From Chlorobiales bacterium (GTDB taxonomy: Bacteria > Bacteroidota > Chlorobiia > Chlorobiales > Chlorobiaceae): a DNA stretch of 64,000 bases. A program made the position numbers and the translations under genes. The first letter of the stretch is position 1; the number at the start of each line of letters is the position of its first letter. Under the pieces are notes generated by a model that saw only the letters and a program-made list of their open reading frames with translations, had not been told where the DNA came from and did no database searches. Location of the stretch: assembly GCA_022360275.1 (NCBI GenBank), contig JAKSDC010000156.1:1-64000 (forward strand), read 5' to 3'. Shown here one piece after another: positions 39,657 through 51,429 of the stretch.

Positions 39657-40556
39657 TTAACTGCCGATATACTCCTTGAGAATCTTGCTATAGGCGGACT
39701 GTCGCAGCCTCCTGATTGCCTTTTCTTTGATCTGACGAACCCTTTCACGGGTAAGTTTGAATTTTTCACCAATCTCTTCGAGCGTAAGGGGATTATCCAT
39801 CCCTATACCGAAATAGGAACGAATAACATCCGCTTCACGTGGAGCAAGGACGGAAAGAGAACGCTCAACCTCAAGAGTCAGTGAATCACGAGTCAAACCG
39901 TGGTCGGGCTTCTGACCGTCGTTTTGCAATACGTCGAGCAGGCGGTTATCGTCTCCCTGGGCAAACGGGGCATCAACGGAAACATGGCGGCCTGCGATTT
40001 TCAGGGTATCCGCCACATCCTGGGAATCCATGTCGAGAAGGCTCGCCAGTTCCTTGGTATTAGGGTCTCGCTCATATTCCTGTTCAAGCTGGCTATAGGC
40101 TTTGCTGATCTTGTTAAGCGTTCCAACCCGGTTCAGGGGAAGGCGCACGATCCTTGACTGTTCGGCAAGAGCCTGAAGAATGGATTGGCGGATCCACCAG
40201 ACAGCATAGGAAATAAATTTGAATCCGCGGGTTTCATCAAAGCGTTTTGCTGCCTTGATGAGACCGAGATTTCCCTCATTAATAAGATCCCCAAGTGTCA
40301 ACCCCTGATTCTGGTACTGTTTGGCTACAGAAACAACAAAACGGAGATTTCCTTTGATAAGCTTGTCCAGAGCACGTTTTGCGCGTTTGTATTCCGGCGT
40401 ATCGACAGGCATATCATAGCCCTCCTTGATCGCTCTGGTAAGCTTCACCTCATCTTCTGCAGTCAGAAGCTCATATTTGCCGATCTCCTGCAAGTAGCGG
40501 TCAAGAGAAAGACTCTCGCGATTGGTGATCTGTTTACTTATTTTCAATTGCCTCAT
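39657..40556 (-). CDS. rpoD: Primary RNA polymerase sigma factor (SigA/RpoD type)
   Basis: A short housekeeping sigma-70 of 299 residues starting [15 protein letters not shown], typical of Chlorobi/Bacteroidetes, without region 1.1. It shows region 1.2 ([20 protein letters not shown]), region 2 ([28 protein letters not shown]), region 3 and region 4 with the [24 protein letters not shown] helix-turn-helix. ATG 40556 is chosen over a GTG two codons earlier. Confidence 0.95.
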   Translation of the reverse strand: MRQLKISKQITNRESLSLDRYLQEIGKYELLTAEDEVKLTRAIKEGYDMPVDTPEYKRAKRALDKLIKGNLRFVVSVAKQYQNQGLTLGDLINEGNLGLIKAAKRFDETRGFKFISYAVWWIRQSILQALAEQSRIVRLPLNRVGTLNKISKAYSQLEQEYERDPNTKELASLLDMDSQDVADTLKIAGRHVSVDAPFAQGDDNRLLDVLQNDGQKPDHGLTRDSLTLEVERSLSVLAPREADVIRSYFGIGMDNPLTLEEIGEKFKLTRERVRQIKEKAIRRLRQSAYSKILKEYIGS

Positions 40557-40693
40557 TGACACTCTCCATCTTACTTATTACTTGGCAAAAACAAAACCTG
40601 TACTTCCCTGACGACGACCGTTATACCATCAGGTGTATGCGACAGGAATCCTGTCGCGCTTTCGGAAATACAACAAAAAAAGTGACTATTCCG

Positions 40694-43396
40694 TCAGTCA
40701 CACAAAACCTCAAGGTTTGCCTGAAGTTTTTCGAGATTGCTTTTCGCCTCTCCAAGCTTCCTGCGTTCGCCTTCAATAACTTCTGCGGGTGCGTTATCGA
40801 CAAAACCCTTGTTGGCAAGTTTTTTTTCCATTCGCTTGACGTAGGAAGAAACATTGCCCAACTCCTTCTCGAGCCGGGCAATTTCTTTATCAAACGAAAT
40901 TAACCCTTCGAGAGGCATAAAAAGTTCATTACCGTCAACAACTGAACTTGCCGAATGAGGCGGTCGCTGCAGCTCACCACGAGATATTTTGACAGTACAG
41001 CCGGTCATCTGCATCACAATATGCGTGTTGGCAACAAAAATCTCCCTTGCAGACTCATCCGGCGCACTGATAACGAGACGTGCTTCCATATCGTGGGGAA
41101 CTCCGAAAACCGCACGAAGGCTTCGTGCCTCTGAAACAACGTTTTGAACAGCGTTAAAGCTCGCCTCCTGCTCGTCATTCATCCAATGCTCCTCCACCTG
41201 AGGCATGACAGATCGTGCAATACTTTCGCTGCTCTGACGTTCGAGAATGTGATGCCAGATCTCCTCTGTGATAAACGGCATGACAGGATGAAGCACTTTG
41301 AGAACCCCTTCGAGAAGATGAACAGCAAGAGAAACCGCGTGCCTGCTTTTCGACCGGTCAGTCTCTCCGGCGAGTTCGATCTTCAACGTTTCCAGATACC
41401 AGTCACAGTAATCGCTGCGGAAAAAGTCATAGACAATTCTGGTGATATCGTTCATCCTGAACTGTGAAAAAGCCTTGTGGTAAGAAGCGAGCATTTTGTT
41501 ATAACGCCCGAGTATCCATCGCTGAGCATCGGATAATGATTCGATTTCAGGAGTAAAACGCGGGTACGATTTCCCGAACTCATCCATGGAGCCAAACACT
41601 CTTTCACGCTGCATGAACACAAGACGCGCTGCATTCCAGATCTTGGTGGCGAAATTTCTGCCGAACTCGCATTTTTCCTCACCAAACAGCACATCCTGTC
41701 CAAGAGGCGCTATATACACGATAGTGAAACGGAGCGCATCCGTTCCATAAGCGTCCATAACCTTCAGGGGATCTGGCGAGTTGCCGAGAGACTTGGAAAG
41801 TTTCCTGCCTTTCATGTCCCTGATAATGCTGGTAAAATACACGTCCCTGAAAGGCACGTCACCTTTGAAATAAAGGCCCGCCATGATCATCCTGGCAACC
41901 CAGAAGAAAATGATATCCGGAGCGGTTACCAGCGTATCGGTCGGATAAAATGCCCGCATGTCATCATTGTCATCATGCTGCCCTGTCCAGCCCAGAGTCG
42001 TCAGCGGCCAGAGCCACGAAGAAAACCAGGTATCCAGTACATCTTCATCCTGGATCAGCTTATCGGTGCCTGCAATATGACATGCATCTTCATAAGATTC
42101 CGCAACCCAGATTTTTCCTTCCTCACCATACCATGCCGGAATCCGGTGTCCCCACCAGAGCTGACGGGATATACACCAGTCCCGGATATTCTCCATCCAG
42201 TGACGATAGGTGCTGATCCAGTGTGAAGGGTGAAAACGTATTTCGCCGTCGTTGACAACCTGCAGCGCTTTTTCGGCAAGGGGTTTCATCTTGACGAACC
42301 ACTGCTCGGAAAGATATGGCTCCACAACAACGCCGGCTCTTTCGGAATACCCCACATTGTGCTCATACCCTTCAACCTTTACCAGGTTACCCCTTTTTTC
42401 AAGGTCGTCAATAATTTTTTCCCTGGCATCGAAACGGTCGAGCCCTGCATAACCGAACTCGTCAATCATCTTTCCGTCTCGCCCAACCACACAAAGAACC
42501 GGCAGGTTATGACGGCCGGCCACCTCGAAATCGTTGGGATCATGTGCCGGCGTTATTTTCAGTGCACCCGTCCCGAACTCCTTATCGACATACTCGTCGG
42601 CAATAATCGGCACATGACGGCCGGCAACAGGCACTACCGCAAGCTCACCGATCAAACCGGCATAGCGTGGATCGTCAGGATTCACTGCTATGGCGACATC
42701 GGCAAGAATGGTTTCAGGCCTCACAGTTGCTATCGTGATATACTCGCCCGGCCGTTTGGCAAGATGATATCGAACATAGACAAGCTTGTCTTTCCTGGGT
42801 TTCATGATAACCTCTTCGTCGGAAAGCGCAGTCTGTGAGACGGGACACCAGTTGATAATGCGTTTGCCGCGGTATATCAGGCCCTCACGATACAGGGTGA
42901 CAAATGTGTGCCGAACAGCTTTGGAAGCGCTTTCATCCATGGTAAAGAGATTACGGCGCCAGTCACATGAAATACCGAGCTTGCGTAGTTGTTTGAGAAT
43001 CAGCCCGCCGTACTCGTCTCTCCACTTCCAGACACGCTCGAGAAACTCCTTGCGCCCAAGGTCGTAACGCGAAACGCCCGTTTCACGAAGCTTTTTTTCA
43101 ACCACAGTCTGGGTGGCGATACCTGCATGATCTGTACCGGGAAGCCAGAGCGCTTCTCTGCCCGACATGCGCTGGTAGCGAATAAAAATGTCCTGAAGCG
43201 TATGATTCAGAACATGACCGAGTGTAAGACTGCCTGTTACGTTCGGGGGCGGCATAAGCACTGTATAGGGCTTCCTGCCTTCATCAAGTACCCTGAAGCT
43301 TTCCGCCTCAAAAATGCCTTCGGACTCCCAGTGGGCGCTGCTCCAGCGACGCTCCACATCATGATGGTTATACGTTTTTTCGAGGTTCGCGCTCAT
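40694..43396 (-). CDS. valS: Valyl-tRNA synthetase
   Basis: Class I tRNA synthetase charging tRNA-Val. From ATG 43396 ([15 protein letters not shown]) it has 900 residues, with the HIGH-type motif [17 protein letters not shown], the editing domain (about 200-350), the KMSKS-type motif [14 protein letters not shown] and a C-terminal coiled-coil arm (about 830-900). A GTG 13 codons upstream gives no added similarity. Confidence 0.97.
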   Translation of the reverse strand: MSANLEKTYNHHDVERRWSSAHWESEGIFEAESFRVLDEGRKPYTVLMPPPNVTGSLTLGHVLNHTLQDIFIRYQRMSGREALWLPGTDHAGIATQTVVEKKLRETGVSRYDLGRKEFLERVWKWRDEYGGLILKQLRKLGISCDWRRNLFTMDESASKAVRHTFVTLYREGLIYRGKRIINWCPVSQTALSDEEVIMKPRKDKLVYVRYHLAKRPGEYITIATVRPETILADVAIAVNPDDPRYAGLIGELAVVPVAGRHVPIIADEYVDKEFGTGALKITPAHDPNDFEVAGRHNLPVLCVVGRDGKMIDEFGYAGLDRFDAREKIIDDLEKRGNLVKVEGYEHNVGYSERAGVVVEPYLSEQWFVKMKPLAEKALQVVNDGEIRFHPSHWISTYRHWMENIRDWCISRQLWWGHRIPAWYGEEGKIWVAESYEDACHIAGTDKLIQDEDVLDTWFSSWLWPLTTLGWTGQHDDNDDMRAFYPTDTLVTAPDIIFFWVARMIMAGLYFKGDVPFRDVYFTSIIRDMKGRKLSKSLGNSPDPLKVMDAYGTDALRFTIVYIAPLGQDVLFGEEKCEFGRNFATKIWNAARLVFMQRERVFGSMDEFGKSYPRFTPEIESLSDAQRWILGRYNKMLASYHKAFSQFRMNDITRIVYDFFRSDYCDWYLETLKIELAGETDRSKSRHAVSLAVHLLEGVLKVLHPVMPFITEEIWHHILERQSSESIARSVMPQVEEHWMNDEQEASFNAVQNVVSEARSLRAVFGVPHDMEARLVISAPDESAREIFVANTHIVMQMTGCTVKISRGELQRPPHSASSVVDGNELFMPLEGLISFDKEIARLEKELGNVSSYVKRMEKKLANKGFVDNAPAEVIEGERRKLGEAKSNLEKLQANLEVLCD

Positions 43397-43512
43397 TACC
43401 GATTGCTGCATGATGCCGTTGGCGATTCCTGGCACAAGTTCATCAGGGCCGCCAAAAGTCTTTTGGTTCTATGATTGAAATACTTGATTTCCCGAGGCTC
43501 TTTCCTTTCGAA

Positions 43513-44190
43513 TTATTTCGCCTTTTCCGAAGCGGGACGATGATCGAAAATCTGGTCAATGATACCATATGCCTTGGCTTCCTCGGCGTTCATCCAGCGA
43601 TCCCGTTCGGAATCCTCCCTGATTTTCTCCACACTCTGACCCGAATGCGAAGCCAGAATCTCTTCGAGGAGTTTGCGGATTTTTTCAATTTCCCGTGCCT
43701 GGATCAGAATATCGGTTTCCTGGCCCTGAACACCTCCCGAAGGCTGGTGAATCATGATACGCGAATGCGGCAATGAAGCTCTCTTGCCTTTTGCTCCACA
43801 CGCAAGAAGGAAAGCGCCCATGCTTGCCGCCATACCCACGCAGACTGTAGCGACCTCCGAACGGATATACTGAATGGTATCATACACTCCCAGACCGGCC
43901 GAAACACTTCCGCCTGGTGAATTGATATACACAAAAATATCGCGCTCGGGATCTTCCGATTCAAGGAAAAGCAGCTGGGCCATGAGCAGGCTTGCGACAT
44001 GGTCATCAATGGGAGTTCCCAGAAAAATGATACGCTCTCTCAGGAGCCGCGAGAAAATATCGAAAGCTCTTTCACCGCGGCCCGATGTTTCTATAACCAT
44101 TGGAACAAGGCTGTTGGCAATCCCCTGTTCAATCGCGCCCGAATACATCTTTTCTGCCTGGCGCTCAAATCCGAAATTAATGTTGGCCAT
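43513..44190 (-). CDS. clpP: ATP-dependent Clp protease proteolytic subunit
   Basis: The serine protease core of ClpXP/ClpAP. Its 225 residues include catalytic Ser123 ([10 protein letters not shown]), His148 ([12 protein letters not shown]) and an Asp further on, with [14 protein letters not shown] in the head domain. The protein is slightly longer than E. coli ClpP because of about 25 extra N-terminal residues. No clpX is adjacent. It is divergent from thyX over a 232-nt spacer. Confidence 0.95.
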   Translation of the reverse strand: MANINFGFERQAEKMYSGAIEQGIANSLVPMVIETSGRGERAFDIFSRLLRERIIFLGTPIDDHVASLLMAQLLFLESEDPERDIFVYINSPGGSVSAGLGVYDTIQYIRSEVATVCVGMAASMGAFLLACGAKGKRASLPHSRIMIHQPSGGVQGQETDILIQAREIEKIRKLLEEILASHSGQSVEKIREDSERDRWMNAEEAKAYGIIDQIFDHRPASEKAK

Positions 44191-44422
44191 ATACGCTGTC
44201 TCCCCTTCATCTGCTTTTTTCTTGTAAAAGCCTGTTGTTGTTCATGTCCCCTATGAAAACCACGACGGGCATAGATCCGTTCCGTTTCTTGGGCGTCAAA
44301 ATTTTTAAAAATAACCTCCCGCATAAACAATACAACAGCACGGCTCTGATTTTACGAAAAAAACTGTTTTTTCCTAAATTGAGCATTGACTTATCTCCTG
44401 TCACACTTTTCAAAACTTCACC

Positions 44423-45073
44423 ATGAATGTTCGTCTGATTGCCGTAACAAATCCGCTTGTCGAAATACAGAACGAAAAACTCAACCCTGAAGGTCTCATC
44501 GCATACTGTGCGAGAGTCTCAAGCCCGCATCAGGAAAATCTCGATTATGAGAAGCTGCTTGCATACTGTATTAAAAATCGGCACTGGAGCATTTTTGAAA
44601 TGGTTGACATGACGGTTGAGATTGTCACTTCCCGGGCAATTTCCCCTCAGATTTTGCGGCACCGCAGTTTTGTATTCCAGGAATTCTCCCAGCGCTATGC
44701 ACAAGTGCAGAGCTTTGAAACCTATTCACCAAGAAGGCAGGATACCAAAAACCGCCAGCACTCGATAAACGATCTCGATGCCTCTACGGTAACCTGGTTT
44801 GCCGAAGCCCAGGAGGAAATTCGCACTCTTTGCGCAGAAAAGTATAATGGCGCCATAGATAAAGGCATCGCCAAGGAGTGCGCAAGAATGCTGCTGCCGC
44901 TCAGCACGCAGACAAAACTTTATATGAAGGGGTCGGTGAGAAGCTGGATTCATTACATAGAAGTCCGAACGGATGCCGCTACGCAGAAAGAGCACCGGGA
45001 TATTGCCGAAGCCGTCAAGGAGATTTTCACCGCCAAGTTCCCGGTTACCGCATCTGCGCTCGGATGGACCTAA
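44423..45073 (+). CDS. thyX: FAD-dependent thymidylate synthase ThyX
   Basis: ThyX makes dTMP from dUMP using methylene-THF and FAD. The 216 residues include the signature RHRx5ExSxRY (in [14 protein letters not shown]) near 74-87, and [16 protein letters not shown] in the C-terminal half. No thyA is present in the window. It starts with ATG. Its stop overlaps the accD stop by 4 nt on the opposite strand. Confidence 0.95.
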   Translation: MNVRLIAVTNPLVEIQNEKLNPEGLIAYCARVSSPHQENLDYEKLLAYCIKNRHWSIFEMVDMTVEIVTSRAISPQILRHRSFVFQEFSQRYAQVQSFETYSPRRQDTKNRQHSINDLDASTVTWFAEAQEEIRTLCAEKYNGAIDKGIAKECARMLLPLSTQTKLYMKGSVRSWIHYIEVRTDAATQKEHRDIAEAVKEIFTAKFPVTASALGWT

Positions 45074-45909
45074 GCGGCAAAATGATCGAGAAGCTGTGAA
45101 ATACGGCCCTTGAGGTCCCTGCGGTGCACAATCATGTCAAGAAAACCGTGCTCAAGCAGAAATTCCGCCCTCTGAAAGCCTTCGGGCAGATCCCGTTTGA
45201 TAGTATCTTTGATAACCCTCGGCCCTGCAAACCCGATAAGCGCTTTCGGTTCACTGATGTTGACATCCCCGAGCATGGCATAGGACGCGCTCGTACCACC
45301 CATGGTAGGATCGGTCATCAGTGAAATGTAGGGAATCTCCTTCTCGCCAAGCCGCAAGAGCCTTGCAGACGTCTTGGCCATCTGCATAAGACTGAATGCT
45401 CCTTCCATCATGCGCGCCCCGCCCGACTGGGAAATAATGATCAAAGGCGCATTCAGCTCAATACTTTTGTCGATCGCCCGTGCAATTTTTTCCCCGACAA
45501 CAGATCCCATAGACCCTCCGATAAAACCGAAATCCATTGCCGATATCACCGCCTGATGTCCGCCTATAGTCCCTAAAGCGTTCTTGCATGCTTCTGTTTT
45601 ACCGCTTTTCTCGATAGCGTCTGAAACCCTTTCCGGATATTTCTTCGTATCGGAAAAAACCAGTGGATCGGCTGCACGCAGCGAGGTACTGAACTCCTGA
45701 TACTTTTTTTCGTCGAAAAGAAGTGAAAAATATTTACCGGGTGATATCCTGAAATGGTGTCCGCACTCACAACAGGTATACAGATGATCCTCAACCTGTT
45801 TCTTGTGAAGCGTCGCTCCGCAACTGTCGCACTTCCGCCAAAGACCTTCCGGAATATCCCGTCTGTCCTTTGTGCGTATCGATGGCTTTGCCCGTTTAAA
45901 CCAGACCAT
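45070..45909 (-). CDS. accD: Acetyl-CoA carboxylase carboxyltransferase subunit beta
   Basis: The beta half of the carboxyltransferase that makes malonyl-CoA. The 279-residue protein has the N-terminal zinc ribbon (Cys27, Cys30, Cys46, Cys49) and a crotonase-like carboxyltransferase domain with [24 protein letters not shown] and [14 protein letters not shown]. It starts with ATG and is divergent from the patatin-BamA gene. accA is not in the window. Confidence 0.96.
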   Translation of the reverse strand: MVWFKRAKPSIRTKDRRDIPEGLWRKCDSCGATLHKKQVEDHLYTCCECGHHFRISPGKYFSLLFDEKKYQEFSTSLRAADPLVFSDTKKYPERVSDAIEKSGKTEACKNALGTIGGHQAVISAMDFGFIGGSMGSVVGEKIARAIDKSIELNAPLIIISQSGGARMMEGAFSLMQMAKTSARLLRLGEKEIPYISLMTDPTMGGTSASYAMLGDVNISEPKALIGFAGPRVIKDTIKRDLPEGFQRAEFLLEHGFLDMIVHRRDLKGRISQLLDHFAA

Positions 45910-46040
45910 TTTTAATTATTCGTAAAGATTATACATTACATTCAATTGAGCGATCCACTCAGCCAGCGCTCGTAGCCGGATTTTACAGTGAAGATATGAA
46001 GTCACCCTGAGAACTCAAAACAATCCTCTGGAGCCCTCAA

Positions 46041-48770
46041 TTGCCCAAAACCGGATTTCTCATTCCCCTGCTGTTCTGCAGTTTTCTTCTGGTCCTGACT
46101 GCCCGTACCCCGTTACTTGCTCAAAACCGGGTAATTATCTACCCGGACACCCTTGATCTGCCGCTCAGGCGTTTTACCATCGCTCCACACATGCGGCCCG
46201 CGAGAAAAACCGTAGGTCTTGCGCTATCCGGAGGAGGCGCCAACGGCATGGCCCAGGTGGGAGTCCTCAAAGCACTGGAGGAAGAAAACATCCCTGTGGA
46301 CGTTATTGCAGGAACAAGCATCGGGGCCGTTGTCGGAGGGCTTTACAGCGCAGGTTATAATGCGGAAGATCTCGAAAAGATCGCCCTGGAGGTGCCCTGG
46401 GAAGAGCTGCTTTCTCTGGACAACGATGCCCCAAGAGCCAGTACCTTTCTCGAACAGCAGAAAATACGCGACAGAGCCACCATCGCCATACGTTTCGAGA
46501 ACTTTAAACTGGTTATCCCGAAATCGCTGAGCTCGGCACAGAAACTGACCAGAGTCCTCGACCTCCTGACAATGAACGCCCTTTACCACCCTGCGGGATC
46601 TTTCTCGACCCTTCCGGTCTCTTTCAGAGCGGTAACAACCGACCTTGTTTCCGGCAAGCGTGTCACCCTTCTCAGTGGAGCACTTTCAGAAGCAATGCTT
46701 GCAAGCAGTACCATCCCGGTCATTTTCGAACCCATAGAGCTTGGCAAACACAAACTTGCCGACGGCGGCCTTGTTGCCAACCTTGCGGTCGATGAACTCG
46801 AAAACGCTTTTGTCGATTACAAGATCGGTGTGGATACCAGAGGCAGCATGTATACCCTTGCCGAAGACATTGACATCCCATGGCAGGCAGCCGATCAAAC
46901 CATGACCATACTGATCGAACTGCAATATCCCCGTCAGCTCGAAAAAGCCGACCTGGTGATCGCTCCGGACGTCGGCAACAACCCTGCTATTAATTTTTCA
47001 AAGCTTCCCGAGCTTATCAGTGCCGGCTATAAAAGCGGCAAAGCCCTTGCCGCTAAAATTCGCCAGGATATCTCACAGCCTGTTGGCAGAAAAACCGGCC
47101 TCTCCCCCTATAAAAAATCAATCAGGATCACCGGCACAGGAAAAGAGGCGCTAAATTATCATCCTGCAGGCGAGATCATACGAAACGCTTCCTCAGTCGA
47201 GGAAGCATTGCAGGAGCTGCTTGAAACCGACCGTTTCACGAAAGTATACGCAACAATTGACAAACGCGCCAAAGAGGTCGTATTTTTTTGTGAAACCCCG
47301 CCTTCATTTGACAACGTGGAGCTCGTTAATGCAATAATCCCTCTTGACCAAAACGAAATCGACGCCTGTTTCAGCAACCTGATAAAGAAGGACTATACCA
47401 ATACAGAAGGAACCCAAGCACTCGAAAAGCTTCTCAGACTGCTCCGGGAAAAAGGTTACCCCCTCGTCGATATCGAACGTATCGAGGTCCAGAGAGGTAC
47501 GCTTTCCATTGGGTTGTCCGACGGTAAAATATCGGAGCTTGCCATTTCACAGGACAAAAATATCACCCGCCCTACCCCCGTCATGAGGGAGCTCTCGATA
47601 GACACTTCGAAAGCCCTGAGAATGAAGGACATTGAACGCTCCATTGACAACCTGTTCGGAACCGGGGCATTCAACCGGGTCTCGATAGGCGTTGCAGGAA
47701 ACAAACGCGCCTTGAGGGTAAGACTCAATGAAAAGCCATCAACCGTCCTGCGCCTTGGTGTACGTTACGATGAAACATACCATGCCCAGGCGATGGTTGA
47801 TTTCAGAAACGAGAACCTTTACGGAACAGCTAATTCCATTGGCGGATGGGGAAAAATCGGGGAAAAGAATAACCAAGCCACTCTTGAATTCAATATGCCG
47901 AGAATCGGCAGTACCAGTCTGACCTTTACGACAAAACTGTTTTATGACCAGCGCAACCTGGATATTAGTGAACCGGTTTTTTCAAAAGAATTTTTCTCTT
48001 CCGGCTCCGATAACTCTCAGCAGTTAGGCATACAGCAATACGGCCTCACCTCTTCTTTCGGAACGAGAATCGGAAAAAGCAGTCAGTTACTGCTCGATAT
48101 GACTGCAAAGAACAGTCAAACCTACGAGAAAGGGCAAGGAAACTTTGAAACTGAAAATATCGATATCGCCTCAGCCTCCTTCGAGTTTGCACTCGACACA
48201 AGAGACGACTCGTTTCTGCCGACCGAAGGACGACACACCAACCTGCGTTACTCGTTCACTCCGGAAATTTTCAACGACGAAACGTTCTGGCAGGCACACT
48301 TCGAACATGAAGAAAACGTTCCGTTCAGTAACCAGGTTTCGGGCCAGCTTAGTTTTTCTCTCGGTTTCAGCAGCGAAGCCCTGCCGTTCTCGGAAATGTT
48401 TTTCCTCGGCGGCAGCGGGAGCCCTTACAGCCGAAGGTTCATCGGGTTGAAGGAAAACAGCCTCATAGGAAGAAACATTGCTGCATTAGGGGCAAATTTT
48501 CGTTACAGCCCTCCTTTTGATCTTGTCTTTCCCTCCTCATTTCTGCTCTACTACAATGCAGGCAATGTCTGGCAGAACAGGGCTGACATGTCGTTTAGCG
48601 ATATTATTCACGGTTTCGGTGCCGGCCTGAACTGGGAAACCCCCCTCGGCCCAGCCAGCTTCACTGCAGGAAAAGCGTTCACGATCGATGACGATGGAAA
48701 CGGCGATGATCGTTCCAGTATACGGTTTGCTGAAACCGTCTTTTATTTCAACTTCGGCCATGAGTTCTGA
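46041..48770 (+). CDS. Patatin-like phospholipase fused to BamA-type barrel
   Basis: 909 residues with an N-terminal signal peptide (about 1-28), a patatin lipase domain (58-340) with GGGANG oxyanion hole (64-69), nucleophile Ser93 in GTSIG and Asp241 in DGG, one or two POTRA-like segments (about 410-570), and a C-terminal 16-strand Omp85 barrel ending in Phe (NFGHEF). This is the type Vd autotransporter layout of P. aeruginosa PlpD. The start is TTG with GGAG 9 nt upstream. Whether the lipase is secreted or stays attached is unknown. Confidence 0.9.
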   Translation: MPKTGFLIPLLFCSFLLVLTARTPLLAQNRVIIYPDTLDLPLRRFTIAPHMRPARKTVGLALSGGGANGMAQVGVLKALEEENIPVDVIAGTSIGAVVGGLYSAGYNAEDLEKIALEVPWEELLSLDNDAPRASTFLEQQKIRDRATIAIRFENFKLVIPKSLSSAQKLTRVLDLLTMNALYHPAGSFSTLPVSFRAVTTDLVSGKRVTLLSGALSEAMLASSTIPVIFEPIELGKHKLADGGLVANLAVDELENAFVDYKIGVDTRGSMYTLAEDIDIPWQAADQTMTILIELQYPRQLEKADLVIAPDVGNNPAINFSKLPELISAGYKSGKALAAKIRQDISQPVGRKTGLSPYKKSIRITGTGKEALNYHPAGEIIRNASSVEEALQELLETDRFTKVYATIDKRAKEVVFFCETPPSFDNVELVNAIIPLDQNEIDACFSNLIKKDYTNTEGTQALEKLLRLLREKGYPLVDIERIEVQRGTLSIGLSDGKISELAISQDKNITRPTPVMRELSIDTSKALRMKDIERSIDNLFGTGAFNRVSIGVAGNKRALRVRLNEKPSTVLRLGVRYDETYHAQAMVDFRNENLYGTANSIGGWGKIGEKNNQATLEFNMPRIGSTSLTFTTKLFYDQRNLDISEPVFSKEFFSSGSDNSQQLGIQQYGLTSSFGTRIGKSSQLLLDMTAKNSQTYEKGQGNFETENIDIASASFEFALDTRDDSFLPTEGRHTNLRYSFTPEIFNDETFWQAHFEHEENVPFSNQVSGQLSFSLGFSSEALPFSEMFFLGGSGSPYSRRFIGLKENSLIGRNIAALGANFRYSPPFDLVFPSSFLLYYNAGNVWQNRADMSFSDIIHGFGAGLNWETPLGPASFTAGKAFTIDDDGNGDDRSSIRFAETVFYFNFGHEF

Positions 48771-48932
48771 GGATGTTGAGCTGTCGAGTTGTTGAATTGT
48801 CTCGGAACTTGCTGTTACTTTGACGATCTGTGCCGGCCGCCGCAAAAGATGGCCTGATGACAGGAAACTTTTGCCAGTTGTTTTGTATCTTAACCGGCCC
48901 AAGAAGAAGCCTGTGCAAGCATTCATACAGCT

Positions 48933-49724
48933 ATGCAAACGAGTACGATGACCCTTAAGCAAAAGTCCCGCATTCTGGTATGCAACGATGACGGTATCGA
49001 TGGAGAAGGACTGCATGTTCTTGCTGCTTCAATGAAGAAAATCGGAACTGTCACGGTCGTTGCCCCTTCAGAACCGCGCAGCGGTATGGGGCATGCCATG
49101 ACCCTTGGCGTTCCCCTTCGGGTGAAAGAGTACACCAAAAACAACCGTTTTTTCGGTTATACAGTCTCCGGCACCCCGGTTGACTGCATCAAAGTCGCGC
49201 TGAGCCACATTCTTTCTGAAAAACCCGATATCATTGTCAGCGGCATCAATTACGGGAGCAACACCGCAACCAATACGCTCTACTCCGGCACCATCGGCGC
49301 TGCACTCGAAGGAGTCATCCAGCATATACCTTCCATTGCGTTTTCACTAACCACCTATGAAAATGCCGATTTCACCTATGCGGGAAAATTCGCAAGAAAA
49401 CTGGTCCGGAAGGTTCTGCGTAAAGGCCTTCCGGCAGATACCGTTCTTTCGGTGAACATCCCGAACCTGCCGGAACAGGAGATCCGGGGCGTCAGGGTAA
49501 CTGCCCAGGGCAAATCCCGCTGGGCTGAAAACACCATTGAACGCGACGACATGTACGGCAACCCTTACTACTGGCTAAGCGGCGAGTTGAAGTTAATGGA
49601 TGATAACCTGCTCTATGACGAATATGCCATACGAGAAAACTATATTGCAGTCACGCCTGTCTCTATTGACATGACGAACCACAGCGCGCTGAAAAGTATT
49701 CGGCGCTGGAAACTAAACAAGTAG
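48933..49724 (+). CDS. surE: 5'/3'-nucleotidase SurE
   Basis: A metal-dependent nucleotidase/polyphosphatase. The 263 residues contain the metal-site motif [62 protein letters not shown] and SVNIPNLP. It starts with ATG; an internal ATG six codons in is possible. It is followed 3 nt later by bshC, so the pair is one operon. Confidence 0.95.
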   Translation: MQTSTMTLKQKSRILVCNDDGIDGEGLHVLAASMKKIGTVTVVAPSEPRSGMGHAMTLGVPLRVKEYTKNNRFFGYTVSGTPVDCIKVALSHILSEKPDIIVSGINYGSNTATNTLYSGTIGAALEGVIQHIPSIAFSLTTYENADFTYAGKFARKLVRKVLRKGLPADTVLSVNIPNLPEQEIRGVRVTAQGKSRWAENTIERDDMYGNPYYWLSGELKLMDDNLLYDEYAIRENYIAVTPVSIDMTNHSALKSIRRWKLNK

Positions 49725-49727
49725 GCC

Positions 49728-51419
49728 GTGAACTCCTTTCTTATCGACTATCAGGACATCCAGGCCCCAAAGAAAGGTTTTTCAAAACTTTTCAAAGATT
49801 ACACCCGTGAGGGCGAACTGCATGAACAATTGACGAGCAAGTTTTTTCACTTCGACTACCGAAAAGAAGCCGACTATTACAAACATCTCAATATCCTCCT
49901 GTCCCGAAAATACAGAAGGAAAGAGCTTGTAGAGCTCCTCGTACGGCAGAACCGGGAGTTCGGAACAGCAGAAAAACATGTAACGTCAATAGAACGGCTC
50001 GGTTCGAATCACTGCATGCTTGTGGTTACCGGCCAGCAACCCGGACTTTTCACAGGCCCTCTTTATTCTGTCTACAAAGCACTCACTGCGGTTATGGTAG
50101 CCGAGCGCCAGAAAGAGATGTTCCCGGAATACGATTTTCTCCCCCTTTTCTGGATTGAAGGCGAAGACCATGATTTCAACGAGTCGGCAAAGGCCTCGGT
50201 TTTCCAGGCCGGCCGGCCGGTACATGTCACCCTCGACGCGTGGAACAGGCTGCCTGACCGGATGCTCAGCCGAACCGTCCTGGGCCCGGGCATAACTGAA
50301 ACTGTTTCGGCATTCATTTCCCTCTTGCAGGACAGTGATTACAAGGAAGAAATCTCCTCAGCTTTGCGCAACTTCTATACCCCGGAAAGCACATTGGAAC
50401 TTGCGTTCGGCAGGACTATGGCATTCCTTTTCAGGGAGTATCCCCTGCTGTTCCTTTCGCCAAGTGATCCCTACTTCAAAAAACTGGCCAAAGACGCTTT
50501 CCACCATGAGCTTGCAACCTGCCCTCACTCCTCACACAGCGTGATCGAACAAAGTTCGCTTCTGGAAAGCATGGGCTACCAAGCACAGGCCAAGCCTCGT
50601 GCGGTAAACCTGTTTTACCTGAACCATCAAGACCAGCGAATGAAAATCGAGCAGCCTTCAGCCGATACGTTCACCATAGTTCCGGAAAAATATCGTTACT
50701 CCAAGCACCAGATGCTGGAACTCTGCGACGACCACCCTGAACAGTTCAGTCCCAATGTCGTTCTCAGACCGGTGGTTCAGGACCATGCTCTGCCGGTATT
50801 CGCATACATTGCGGGACCGGGCGAAATAAGCTATTTGGCCCAGTACCGCAGGGTATACGAACATTTCGGGCTCCGCATGCCTTTTATCATACCGAGAGGG
50901 AGCTTTACGCTGATCGAACCGACTGTCAGCAGAATCATGGATAAAGTTCTGCAGAAAACCGGAAGGCCCAGTCTGTCAAGAAAACAGATCTATCACACGG
51001 CGTTTCACAATCTCCGTGTGTTGCAGAAAAACGCTATTTCCGGCGCTGAAGACAGCGATTTCGATGCAGCTCTCCACCGGGCGGAAAAGAACATACTTGC
51101 CGAGCTTCAGACACTCTCTCCTACGCTCGCAAAACTTGATCGAAACCTGGAACAGGTTCTTGCCGGATCGGTGCGACAGGTAGAAAAAATCATGGAGGGC
51201 GTTCGGCAGAAAACGCACCGTACCAGCCGGAAGAAACATGATGAGCTCGTGGCACAACTGGAAAAAGCTGCTACAGCGCTCTTTCCTGAAGATATTCCCC
51301 AGGAAAGAGTCATCAATATTTTTTACTACATCAACAAATACGGCTGGAGTATCCTTGAAGATTTCGCAAGGATGCTCCGGGCACATGCTACCGAGTCGCA
51401 CATGATCTTGGAACTGTAG
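49728..51419 (+). CDS. bshC: Bacillithiol biosynthesis cysteine-adding enzyme BshC
   Basis: BshC adds cysteine to GlcN-malate in the last step of bacillithiol synthesis. The 563-residue protein has the family length, with the N-terminal Rossmann part carrying VVTGQQPGLFTGPLYSVYKA and WIEGEDHDFNE, ADTFTIVPE, and a C-terminal coiled coil (about 440-520). The start is GTG after AGGCC. N-methyl-bacillithiol has been reported from Chlorobium, which fits. bshA and bshB are not in the window. It converges with dsbD 10 nt away. Confidence 0.93.
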   Translation: MNSFLIDYQDIQAPKKGFSKLFKDYTREGELHEQLTSKFFHFDYRKEADYYKHLNILLSRKYRRKELVELLVRQNREFGTAEKHVTSIERLGSNHCMLVVTGQQPGLFTGPLYSVYKALTAVMVAERQKEMFPEYDFLPLFWIEGEDHDFNESAKASVFQAGRPVHVTLDAWNRLPDRMLSRTVLGPGITETVSAFISLLQDSDYKEEISSALRNFYTPESTLELAFGRTMAFLFREYPLLFLSPSDPYFKKLAKDAFHHELATCPHSSHSVIEQSSLLESMGYQAQAKPRAVNLFYLNHQDQRMKIEQPSADTFTIVPEKYRYSKHQMLELCDDHPEQFSPNVVLRPVVQDHALPVFAYIAGPGEISYLAQYRRVYEHFGLRMPFIIPRGSFTLIEPTVSRIMDKVLQKTGRPSLSRKQIYHTAFHNLRVLQKNAISGAEDSDFDAALHRAEKNILAELQTLSPTLAKLDRNLEQVLAGSVRQVEKIMEGVRQKTHRTSRKKHDELVAQLEKAATALFPEDIPQERVINIFYYINKYGWSILEDFARMLRAHATESHMILEL

Positions 51420-51429
51420 GACACTTCTT

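Noticed and set aside
44235..44426. 63-residue frame between clpP and thyX
   Set aside because: No ribosome binding site or family features; the spacer is more likely a divergent promoter region.
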